This document shows positions 20,229-29,029 of a stretch of DNA of 64,000 bases, one piece after another. Location: positions 1-64,000 of the forward strand of contig NZUJ01000075.1 in the NCBI GenBank assembly GCA_002701295.1, in the 5' to 3' direction. This DNA is from Ponticaulis sp. Lineage in GTDB: Bacteria; Pseudomonadota; Alphaproteobacteria; Caulobacterales; Hyphomonadaceae. Within the stretch, counting starts at the first letter, position 1. Every line of letters begins with the position of its first letter. Below the pieces are notes generated by a model that worked only from the letters and a program-made list of their open reading frames with translations, did not search any database and was not told where the DNA came from. A program made the position numbers and the translations under genes.

Positions 20229-21785
20229 ATGAACCTGTCCAGACGCAGCGTGATCGGCGCTGCAGCAAGTTTGCCGTTTGCAAGCGCCTTTTCTGCGAAC
20301 GCGCAAGCTTCATCCGTGGAAATGGAAACCAGCTCGGGGCGGGTTCGCGGCCTTCAATCTGACGGCATCAATGTGTTTCGCGGCATTCGCTATGGTGAAG
20401 ACACAGCACAGAGCCGGTTCGCCAAACCAGTGCCCGCAGCACGGCGGACAGAGACACTCGATGCGATCGACTATGGTGCCGCCTGCCCTCAGCGTGCCGA
20501 ACAACCGCTCGAGGATGAGGATTGTCTCTTCCTGAACGTCTGGACACCGGGCATCGCAGAAGGCGCGAAGCGGCCCATCATGTTCTACATTCACGGCGGT
20601 GCATACTCCAACGGTTCCGGGTCAGATGAATTGTATGACGGCACACGCCTCGCCACGAAAGGTGATGTGGTCGTCATTACTGTGAACCACCGCCTGAATG
20701 CTTTTGGATATCTTTATCTGGACAGGCTGTTTCCCGGCCTCTTTCCGGACAGCGGCAATGCCGGCCAATGGGACCTGATCCTCGCGCTGAAATGGGTACA
20801 GCAAAATGCTGAGCAATTTGGCGGAGATCCAAACCGGGTGATGGTGTTTGGCCAGTCTGGCGGTGGCGCGAAAATCGCGACCATGATGGCCTCACCGGCC
20901 GCCAAAGGGCTCTTTCATTCTGCTGCCACCATGTCTGGCCAACAGGTCACGGCCTGCGGCCCGTTAAATGGCACGGCCCGCGCACAAGCCTTTCTGGACG
21001 AGATGGGCATAACGTCACCCGACGCACTGATGGCCGCCTCAACCGAGCAAATCCTTGAGGGCCTCAACGCCCGTGATCCAATCAACCCGATCCACGGCGT
21101 TTATATGGGACCGGTGCTCGACTTCCGGATGCTGACGCGCCATCCATTCTTCCCGGATGCGCCAGCCCAATCGGCGAATATCCCGATGATCCTTGGCAAT
21201 ACAGCCGATGAGACCAAGGCCTTTCTCTGGCGAGACGAAGCCTTTGCCCTCACCTGGGACACGCTGCCAGACTTTCTGGAGGTCCAGCTCAGATGTGACA
21301 TCCATCCGGGTTATGTGGTCGAAAAATACCGCGAATGGTTCCCGGATCTCGACGCCACGCAAATTATGTTCAAAGCGACCACGGCTGGTCGCAGCTGGCG
21401 GGGTCAGGTTGAAGAATCTGACGTCCGTGCAGAACAGGGGTCGCCGACCTGGGTTTATCAATTTGACCTGCCCGCGGCCGACCGTGAACGCGGCGCGCCA
21501 CACACAATCGATATCGAGCATGCCTTCGACAATCTGCGCCAGCCCGGTGCCATGTCGGGTACAGGGCCTTCTGCCATGCGTGTCGCAGATCAGCTGTCGA
21601 CCGCATTCATCAATCTGGCCAGAAATGGCGACCCGAACCATGCCGGACTTCCCGCCTGGGGTCAGCACACTCTTCCAGACCGCGAGACCATGGTTTTCGA
21701 CGCAACCACCCGACTTGTGAACGATCCACGCAAGAAAGAACGCGAACTGTTCGCGACCGTACCTTTCATCCAATGGGGAACATGA
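20229..21785 (+). CDS. Carboxylesterase type B, Tat signal
   Basis: EDCLFLNVWTPG, FYIHGGAYSNGSG, VMVFGQSGGGAKIATMMASPAA; leader LSRRSVIGAAASLPFASAFSANAQA. Confidence 0.88.
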   Translation: MNLSRRSVIGAAASLPFASAFSANAQASSVEMETSSGRVRGLQSDGINVFRGIRYGEDTAQSRFAKPVPAARRTETLDAIDYGAACPQRAEQPLEDEDCLFLNVWTPGIAEGAKRPIMFYIHGGAYSNGSGSDELYDGTRLATKGDVVVITVNHRLNAFGYLYLDRLFPGLFPDSGNAGQWDLILALKWVQQNAEQFGGDPNRVMVFGQSGGGAKIATMMASPAAKGLFHSAATMSGQQVTACGPLNGTARAQAFLDEMGITSPDALMAASTEQILEGLNARDPINPIHGVYMGPVLDFRMLTRHPFFPDAPAQSANIPMILGNTADETKAFLWRDEAFALTWDTLPDFLEVQLRCDIHPGYVVEKYREWFPDLDATQIMFKATTAGRSWRGQVEESDVRAEQGSPTWVYQFDLPAADRERGAPHTIDIEHAFDNLRQPGAMSGTGPSAMRVADQLSTAFINLARNGDPNHAGLPAWGQHTLPDRETMVFDATTRLVNDPRKKERELFATVPFIQWGT

Positions 21786-22300
21786 TGAACCAGACAAGCC
21801 GACATATTTTCGCTTCTCTCTTTGCAGGGGCATTTCTTGCAGCATGCGCGACAACACCGGTCGAAGACCTTGTTGTGACTGAAGTTACTGCAGACGATCT
21901 TCCTGCCAGCGTTCTTGCTGCTATTGCCGCCGAGCGTCCTGACTTCACGATCGAAGAGGCGCTGAAAAAAGTACGCGAAGGCACCCGCGTCTATTATGAT
22001 GTCGAGGGCGAACTGGCTGACGGTAGCGAGTTGGAGTTCGATATCCTCATGGATGGCGACAAAGCTCAGATTGTAGAAATCCAGCGCGACCTCGAATGGG
22101 CTGACGTCCCGGAAGAGGTTCAGAAAATTGCGCTGGAGGCCTCAAACGGCGCTGTACCTGTGCGGACCATCGAAAGCACGCAAACCGATGGCGCCGTCAT
22201 TTATGAGCTGTTTGCCGATGGCATGCCGTCTGACCCGAGCTGGGAAGTGCGTGTTCATGGCGGTGAGGCAGAACTGCTCGACGAACGCTGGATGCACTAA
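21782..22300 (+). CDS. Putative PepSY-like-domain lipoprotein
   Basis: Lipobox LAAC; repeated LPASVLAAIAAERPDFTIEEALKKVREGTRVYYDVEGELADGSELEFDILMDG. Confidence 0.6.
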   Translation: MMNQTSRHIFASLFAGAFLAACATTPVEDLVVTEVTADDLPASVLAAIAAERPDFTIEEALKKVREGTRVYYDVEGELADGSELEFDILMDGDKAQIVEIQRDLEWADVPEEVQKIALEASNGAVPVRTIESTQTDGAVIYELFADGMPSDPSWEVRVHGGEAELLDERWMH

Positions 22301-22303
22301 ATC

Positions 22304-23500
22304 ATGGCGAAAGGCTTGATCGGCGCGCTGTTGGCAGCAGGCCTTTTGACAAGTCCCTCAGGACCCGCTCTGGCCCAAACGTCCCATGATGGACTGATTT
22401 TTGACGTACCCGGCTTCGATCGGTCGCACCCGGCAACGCTCGGACTGCCATTTGCACCCGAAGCCGATCATTTCACCGTCTATGCTCCCATGTCTGACGC
22501 GGACTACGCCTATAACCACGGCGCTGTTCTGACCTGGTTTCAGGGCCGGTATTACATGCAGTGGCAATCATCGTTCAGGGATGAGGACGCAGCCGAAACG
22601 CGAGTCATGTATGCGGTCAGTAGTGACGCCGAGACGTGGAGTGAGCCCAGGATTCTTGCCTCCCCGGCAGATGGCCTGACCATAACGAATGGCGGTTGGG
22701 TGACAGACGGTGAAACGCTGATCGCCTATATCAACGTCTGGCCTGACGTCGACGATGGCGACTTGAAATACGGCTTTGCCCAGTATGTTGCCTCAACAGA
22801 TGGGTTAAGTTGGTCTGCGCCTGAACGTGTCCTTATGGCAGATGGCTCGCCAGTATCTGGTATAATCGAGCAGGATACACGCGCCCTGCCGGGCGGCCGA
22901 TTGCTGACGGCGTTTCACGTTGAGCCCGGTCTCATCGCCAAACCCTACATCACAGATGATCCGCTCGGCATGACGGGCTGGGTTGAAGGAGAATTCCATA
23001 ACCTTGAAAGCGAGGGTCCAACCAGCCGGGAGCTTGAACCGAGCTGGTTTGTGAATGCTAACGGCAATCCGGTCATGGTATTTCGCGATCAGGGCGGAAG
23101 CTTCAAAACGATTGCGTCTGAGAGCCGGGACAAAGGCCTCACCTGGTCGGCCCCTGTGCTGTCTGACTTCCCGGACTCCCGATCAAAACAAAGCGCGGGC
23201 AACCTTGGCGACGGCACAGTGTTTCGGGTCAATAATCCACGACGTGACCGCGAACGCTATCCGCTTGTATTGTCACTCAGCGAAGACGGGCAGGTTTTTG
23301 ACCGCGCTTATGTCGTGCGGTCCGGGCTCACTGATCTTCCGGCCATGCAGCATGACGGTCGCTATAAGCGGATTGGATATTCCTACCCGAAAAGCTTCGT
23401 GCATAACGGGTTTCTCTACATTGCCTACGCGACAAACAAGGAGCGGATCGAACTGACCCGCATCCCGGTTTCATCACTCAGCGTCGGCCTGCCGGACTGA
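22304..23500 (+). CDS. Exported sialidase/BNR-fold protein, function unknown
   Basis: Signal peptide ending ALAQ; YAVSSDAETWSEP, VASTDGLSWSAPE, ESRDKGLTWSAP Asp-box-like repeats. Confidence 0.7.
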   Translation: MAKGLIGALLAAGLLTSPSGPALAQTSHDGLIFDVPGFDRSHPATLGLPFAPEADHFTVYAPMSDADYAYNHGAVLTWFQGRYYMQWQSSFRDEDAAETRVMYAVSSDAETWSEPRILASPADGLTITNGGWVTDGETLIAYINVWPDVDDGDLKYGFAQYVASTDGLSWSAPERVLMADGSPVSGIIEQDTRALPGGRLLTAFHVEPGLIAKPYITDDPLGMTGWVEGEFHNLESEGPTSRELEPSWFVNANGNPVMVFRDQGGSFKTIASESRDKGLTWSAPVLSDFPDSRSKQSAGNLGDGTVFRVNNPRRDRERYPLVLSLSEDGQVFDRAYVVRSGLTDLPAMQHDGRYKRIGYSYPKSFVHNGFLYIAYATNKERIELTRIPVSSLSVGLPD

Positions 23501-23513
23501 CAAAAATTGCGCT

Positions 23514-25856
23514 TCAGATTGTCAGCACTTCTCCGGCTGCAAGATCCACCTGCTGGGTTTTTCCGGCAATAATAAGCTGCCTGGAAACAGGACGTTTGGC
23601 CGTCAGCACAGCGGACGTGACCTTGCCATCAGCCCAACCCAGGTCGAGCATCAAACCACCCCGCAAGTGAACGCCTTTCACGTGACCGGCCGGCCATTCA
23701 ACCGGCAGCGCCGGCAAGAGCTCAATCGCGTGATGTCGGTCACGTACCAGCATTTCAAGAATGCCAGCCGCGCCACCGAAATTGCCGTCGATCTGGAAGG
23801 GCGGATGCGCGTCAAACATGTTTGGATATGTCCGGTCAGGCCCGAGCAGTTTGCGCAGCACGATATAGGCGCGTTTGCTGTCGCCAAGCCGAGCCCAGAG
23901 ATTGATCCGCCAACCGATACCCCAGCCTGTCGCATCATCGCCGCGAATTTCCAGAGATCGCCTCGCCGCCTCGTAAAGCTCGGGAGTTTCCGGGCCAATC
24001 TCATGCCCCGGATAAACCGCGTAGAGATGCGAGACATGGCGATGCTGAATTTCCGGAAGTTCCGGGTTCAAATCCCAGTCCTCAAGCCATTCCTGAAGCT
24101 GGCCGAACGACCCGATCCTGTCTGCGGGAATGCGCGCTCTGATCGCCGCAAGGTTCGCTCGATATTCGTCGTCGATACCCAGCTCTTCTGCCGCCGAAAT
24201 TGTGTTGTCAAACAGTTCACGCAAAATCTGTCGGTCCATGGCCGGACCAGCGCACAGGCTGACGCCAGAACGGCCACCGGAATGGTGCGCGTTTTCAGGC
24301 GAGTTGGACGGTATGGTGACCAGACCGTCCCCCTCCGGGTGCTCAACCATGAAATCTTCGAAGAACTCACACGCGCCCTTGAGGATCGGATAAATCCGCT
24401 CCAGATGCGCACGATCACCAGTATAGTCCCAGTGGTCCCAGAGGTGCTTGCAAAGCCAGGCACCGCCCATCTGCCACATGCCCCAGAAAGCTCCATCAAT
24501 CGGCGCGGTGGCCCGCCAGAGGTCGGTGTTGTGATGGCACACCCAACCACGGGCATTGTAGTTGGTCCGGGCTGTTCGCGCGCCAGATTCGGCGAGTTCC
24601 TCGACCATATCGACGAGCGGCGCAATGCAAGCACTGAGACCCATCGGCTCAGCAGGCCAATAATTCATCTCGGTGTTGATGTTGATGGTATATTTGCTGC
24701 CCCAGGGCGGACGATTGGAGTCGTTCCAAATTCCCTGAAGATTTGCTGGCTGGCTGCCTGCTCGGGAGGATGAAATCAGCAGATACCGCGCAAACTGGGT
24801 GTAGAGCGCTGCCAGATAGGGATCATCATTCCCTTTCTCATGACTGAAGCGGATGCGTTGGTCAGTTGGCAAGCCTTCGAACGGATCTGCACCGAGATAG
24901 ATATCGAAACCTTCGAACAGGGACGCAAAGTCAGCTCGGTGTTCGGAGATGATGTCCTCAGCGGACAGGGCAGAAACGGCGTCGAGGTCTGCAGCGGCGA
25001 GTGCCAGCTCATCGCCGGAAATGTCCTTCCAAGAAATATAGTTTGTGCGGACAGCGATTTTCAGAACGACTTTCTGTGCGCCCGATATTTCAAGACGATC
25101 ACCAGATGCCACGACGTGACCCGCGTCGACATTGGCCTCAACAAGCGCAGCAAAGCGAAGCGCTGCTGGCTTACCATGTTCTTCAGAGTTGGTTCCCTGC
25201 AGCAATAAGCGGTCCCCGTCAGCAACGGCCCCCTCATCTTCGAAGCGGATGACCTGACTGATCGGCTCGCCATCTGAAACATATTCCACGAGCATGATGT
25301 TGTGCGGAGCACTGGAAATCACGCGTCGACGACAGCCCTTTCCATCGGCCGTCCAGTCGGCTTCGACTTCAGCCGTGGTCAGGCTCAGTCTGCGCTCATA
25401 GTCGTGGATGTGGTCCTGGCCCTCAGTCTCAATAATCAGATTGCCGATAGTGTTGTAGGACATCTGGCGGATGGGTTTCGCCATCATCTTCTCATTCGCG
25501 AGATTTTGGGCCTCCATATATTTGCCCTGCCAGATGAGATCGCGCACGACGGGCAAGGCCTCGAGCGCTTCAGAGCTGGAGGGATCATAAGGCTCGCCAG
25601 ACCAGAGTGTGTCTTCGTTTAGCTGAAGCGTTTCAGTCCCGGTGCCCCCAAAACACATGGCACCAAGGCGGCCATTGCCAACTGGCAAAGCTTCTTCCCA
25701 GAGACGGGCCGGTTGCTTGAAGAATAGTTCGAGCGGCTGTTTAGCGAGCTCAGAACCTCCGGTTTGAGCGAAGATCGGACGCGCCGCGCCATATCCCCAT
25801 CCAGCAAGACTGGCAGCAATGCCGCCCCAAAGTGTTTGACGTCGTGTAAGCTTCAT
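23514..25856 (-). CDS. Glycoside hydrolase family 95-type protein (alpha-L-fucosidase/galactosidase-like), Tat signal
   Basis: WEEALPVGNGRLGAMCFGGTGTETLQLNEDTLWSGEPYDP; QGIWNDSNRPPWGSKYTININTEMNYWPAEP; GNFGGAAGILEML. Confidence 0.9.
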   Translation of the reverse strand: MKLTRRQTLWGGIAASLAGWGYGAARPIFAQTGGSELAKQPLELFFKQPARLWEEALPVGNGRLGAMCFGGTGTETLQLNEDTLWSGEPYDPSSSEALEALPVVRDLIWQGKYMEAQNLANEKMMAKPIRQMSYNTIGNLIIETEGQDHIHDYERRLSLTTAEVEADWTADGKGCRRRVISSAPHNIMLVEYVSDGEPISQVIRFEDEGAVADGDRLLLQGTNSEEHGKPAALRFAALVEANVDAGHVVASGDRLEISGAQKVVLKIAVRTNYISWKDISGDELALAAADLDAVSALSAEDIISEHRADFASLFEGFDIYLGADPFEGLPTDQRIRFSHEKGNDDPYLAALYTQFARYLLISSSRAGSQPANLQGIWNDSNRPPWGSKYTININTEMNYWPAEPMGLSACIAPLVDMVEELAESGARTARTNYNARGWVCHHNTDLWRATAPIDGAFWGMWQMGGAWLCKHLWDHWDYTGDRAHLERIYPILKGACEFFEDFMVEHPEGDGLVTIPSNSPENAHHSGGRSGVSLCAGPAMDRQILRELFDNTISAAEELGIDDEYRANLAAIRARIPADRIGSFGQLQEWLEDWDLNPELPEIQHRHVSHLYAVYPGHEIGPETPELYEAARRSLEIRGDDATGWGIGWRINLWARLGDSKRAYIVLRKLLGPDRTYPNMFDAHPPFQIDGNFGGAAGILEMLVRDRHHAIELLPALPVEWPAGHVKGVHLRGGLMLDLGWADGKVTSAVLTAKRPVSRQLIIAGKTQQVDLAAGEVLTI

Positions 25857-25924
25857 TTTCCCCTCCCTGGGTTGGAGCGGCTGGTCGTTTTGCCGCTCCT
25901 GTTATTTTGTCAGAAACGATAGCC

Positions 25925-27355
25925 TCAGAGTTTGTAGGCGGCCTTCGCGAGGTTGTAGCTGAGGTCTGTCGCAAGCTCGTGGGCCTCGTCGATTTCCAGC
26001 CTGTGCTCAGCGACCAGACGCGCGAGGAATGCACAATCCACACGGCGAGCAACGTCATGGCGAGCTGGGATGGACAGGAATGCGCGCGTGTCGTCATTAA
26101 AGCCGACTGTGTTGTAGAAACCAGCGGTTTCAGTCGTCATTTCACGGAAACGGCGCATGCCTTCGGGGCTGTCATGGAACCACCATGATGGGCCAAGCTT
26201 CATCGCCGGATAATGCCCCGCCAGCGGCGCGAGTTCGCGTGAATAGCTGGTCTCATCGAGCGTGAAGACAATGATCGACAGACGCGGGTCATTGCCGAAC
26301 TTGTTAAGCAGCGGCTTCAGGCTTTCGACATACTCGGTTTGTGACGGCACATCTGCGCCCTTGTCCCGACCATGGCTGTCAAACAGTGCTTTGTTGTGAT
26401 TGCGATAAGCGCCCGGATGGATTTGCAGAACAAGGCCATCATCAAGGCTCATCCGCGCCATTTCCGTCAGCATCTGGCCACGGAAAATCTCGGCGTCTTC
26501 GGCGGTAAAATCGCCTTTCAGGATCTTCTGGAACAGCGTTTCTGCCTCGACCTCAGACAAGTCCGCCGTTCGCGCGGTGATGTGTCCATGGTCAGACGAT
26601 GTTGTCCCTACTTCAATGAAGTCCTGACGACGCTTGCGGTGCGCCGCGAGATAGCTCTTCCAGCTGTAGACATCCTCTCCGGTGATCTCGGCAAATTGCG
26701 CCATCGCGCCAGTGAATTGTTCGTGCTCCGGGTCGATCACCGCATCAGGTCGATAGGCCGAAACGACCTTGCCACCTGTCCAGCCTGAATTCAGGATTTC
26801 GTGGTGATGGTCGAGCGTATCGGTCGGGCCTTCAGTTGTCGCAATGACCTCAATATTGAACTGCTCGAACAAGGCGCGTGGTTTGAAATCATCGGATTTC
26901 AGCGCTTCATCGATGGTGTCGTAATATGTGTCTGCTGTTTGCGAACTGAGACGCACATCCAGGCCAAATACATTGGCGAAAACATAGTCCAGCCACATGC
27001 GCGACGGCGTCCCGCGGAAGAGATGATAATTCTCTGCGAACGTGCGCCAGGCCTCACGCGGATCATGCGCCGGAACGCCGTCGCGACGCGGCACACCGAG
27101 GCCATCCAGATCATGGCCCTGACTATAGAGCATGCGATATACATAATGGTCAGGAGCAATGAAAAGTTCGGTAGGATTTCCGAAATTCTCGTTTTTTGAA
27201 AACCAGCTCGGATCCGTGTGACCATGGGGGCTGATAATCGGCAAGTTCTTCACATTTGCGTATAGCTCACGCGCGATATCCCGCTGTATCGGGTCAGATG
27301 AAAACAACCGATCTTCATTTAATTTCAGGGACTTCGCTTTGTTTTCCGTCAGCAC
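25925..27355 (-). CDS. uxaC: Glucuronate (uronate) isomerase
   Basis: ISPHGHTDPSWFSKNENFGNPTELFIAPDHYVYRMLYSQG, LGPSWWFHDSPEGMRRFREMTTETAGFYNTVGFNDDTRAFLSIPARHDVARR. Confidence 0.95.
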   Translation of the reverse strand: MLTENKAKSLKLNEDRLFSSDPIQRDIARELYANVKNLPIISPHGHTDPSWFSKNENFGNPTELFIAPDHYVYRMLYSQGHDLDGLGVPRRDGVPAHDPREAWRTFAENYHLFRGTPSRMWLDYVFANVFGLDVRLSSQTADTYYDTIDEALKSDDFKPRALFEQFNIEVIATTEGPTDTLDHHHEILNSGWTGGKVVSAYRPDAVIDPEHEQFTGAMAQFAEITGEDVYSWKSYLAAHRKRRQDFIEVGTTSSDHGHITARTADLSEVEAETLFQKILKGDFTAEDAEIFRGQMLTEMARMSLDDGLVLQIHPGAYRNHNKALFDSHGRDKGADVPSQTEYVESLKPLLNKFGNDPRLSIIVFTLDETSYSRELAPLAGHYPAMKLGPSWWFHDSPEGMRRFREMTTETAGFYNTVGFNDDTRAFLSIPARHDVARRVDCAFLARLVAEHRLEIDEAHELATDLSYNLAKAAYKL

Positions 27356-27425
27356 GCCGGACCTCCAGTTTAGCGGTTTCTATTTTCGCTGATACGATGC
27401 GAAAAGAACCGAGTTGCAATTCTTA

Positions 27426-27439
27426 TGACACCGGTTACC
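27426..27439. promoter_or_regulatory. Operator TGACACCGGTTACC between divergent uxaC and uxaA
   Basis: Identical 14-mer to 18281. Confidence 0.7.
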
Positions 27440-27511
27440 ATAGAAGCAATTCTGATAAAACAGCTCGGCTATTTTTTCATCAAATTGCCGACATGTCATG
27501 GGGTAGAACAC

Positions 27512-29029
27512 TTGGTCACAATCGGTGCGGACATTGAAAAGTCGGCCAGTTGCTTACGCGTGTCGGAAGCAGACGATGTGGCCGTTGTTCTGTCTGAAGC
27601 TCGCGCTGGTGAGATTGTGCGCGTTCACGGCCAGTCGATCACGCTAACAGATGATGTCCCGGCATTTCACAAGTTTGCGCTTCGCCTGATTGAACAGGGC
27701 GAGCCGGTCCGCCGCTTTGGTGAGGTGATCGGCAAAGCCAGTCAGCCAATCCAGCCCGGCCAGCATGTTCACTCACACAATCTGTCGTCAACGCTCGGTG
27801 CGCCGCTCAATTACGATGTTCAGGCAAGCGCTGCCGCGGTCACCGAAGCTGCATCGCCTGACTCTCGAACATTTGCAGGCTATCGACGCGCAGATGGCCG
27901 TGTCGGCACGCGCAATGAGATCTGGGTCATTCCCACCGTCGGCTGTGTTGCACGGACCTCCGAACAGATTGCCCGCTACGGCGAACGCGTTCTGGATGGT
28001 CGGGCGGATGCGGTTTTTGCCCTGCCCCATCCTTTTGGATGTTCCCAGTTAGGCGACGATCTCGATGACACGCGGAAAATTCTCGCCGCACTTGCCAGCC
28101 ACCCGAATGTCGGGGGCGTAGTTCTCGTTGCCTTAGGGTGTGAGTCCAATCAGGTTGATGAGCTTCTTAAAGGCGTGACGCTACCGCAGGAGCGTATTCG
28201 AGTCGTCCGCTCACAAATGGTCTCTGACGAACAGGAAGAGGGCGAAAAAGCCGTCGATGAACTGCTTGAGCTGACCGGAACAGATGTCCGAACAGATTGT
28301 TCTGTTTCAGAACTGGTGATTGGCCTGAAATGCGGCGGTTCAGACGCCCTTTCGGGGCTGACGGCTAACCCACTTCTGGGCGATGTGACCGATTGGGTCA
28401 CTGGCGCTGGCGGGCGTGCGGTACTGACAGAAATTCCTGAGATTTTCGGCGCGGAACATCTTCTCATGGCACGTTCGCCTGCAGAAGGCATGTCCAGCCG
28501 CATCGCAGACCTCGTCAACGATTTCAAAGACTATTTCATCCGGCAGGGCCAGCCCGTAAATGAGAACCCCTCACCGGGTAACAAAGCGGGCGGTATTACG
28601 ACGCTGGAGGAAAAGTCTCTCGGCGCGGTCCAGAAAGCTGGCAAAGCGCCCGTGACAGACGTCATCCGATATGCTGAGCGCGTCTCTGAGCGTGGACTGA
28701 CCCTGCTCGAAGCGCCGGGAAATGATGCCATTTCCTGCACGGCGCTCGCGGCCGCTGGAGCGACTGTCATCCTGTTCACGACAGGTCGCGGCACCCCCCT
28801 CGGCTTCCCGGTACCGACCATGAAAATTTCTTCGAACACGCCACTCGCCGAACGCAAATCCGGCTGGATCGACTTCAATGCCGGTCAGGTACTCGAAACC
28901 GATAATAAACAAGCGATCATTGATGCCTTTCTTGACCATATCGTTGCCACAGCCAGCGGCGAGCAGACCTGCTCAGAAAAAAAGGGCGAACGATCTATAG
29001 CCATCTGGAAAAAAGGAGTGACCTTGTGA
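27512..29029 (+). CDS. uxaA: Altronate dehydratase (TTG start proposed)
   Basis: SAF-like N-terminus plus FAGYRRADGRVGTRNEIWVIPTVGCV, LPHPFGCSQLGDD, GLKCGGSDALSGLTANP, FTTGRGTPLGFPVPTMKISSNT. Confidence 0.9.
   Translation: MVTIGADIEKSASCLRVSEADDVAVVLSEARAGEIVRVHGQSITLTDDVPAFHKFALRLIEQGEPVRRFGEVIGKASQPIQPGQHVHSHNLSSTLGAPLNYDVQASAAAVTEAASPDSRTFAGYRRADGRVGTRNEIWVIPTVGCVARTSEQIARYGERVLDGRADAVFALPHPFGCSQLGDDLDDTRKILAALASHPNVGGVVLVALGCESNQVDELLKGVTLPQERIRVVRSQMVSDEQEEGEKAVDELLELTGTDVRTDCSVSELVIGLKCGGSDALSGLTANPLLGDVTDWVTGAGGRAVLTEIPEIFGAEHLLMARSPAEGMSSRIADLVNDFKDYFIRQGQPVNENPSPGNKAGGITTLEEKSLGAVQKAGKAPVTDVIRYAERVSERGLTLLEAPGNDAISCTALAAAGATVILFTTGRGTPLGFPVPTMKISSNTPLAERKSGWIDFNAGQVLETDNKQAIIDAFLDHIVATASGEQTCSEKKGERSIAIWKKGVTL

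Noticed and set aside
23667-24773. 368-aa plus-strand ORF opposite GH95
   Set aside because: Antisense to a strong GH95 translation; no domain seen.
27425-27511. Upstream extension of uxaA from ATG 27425
   Set aside because: Start overlaps the operator; extra residues do not resemble UxaA, and TTG at 27512 has a GGGGTAG SD.
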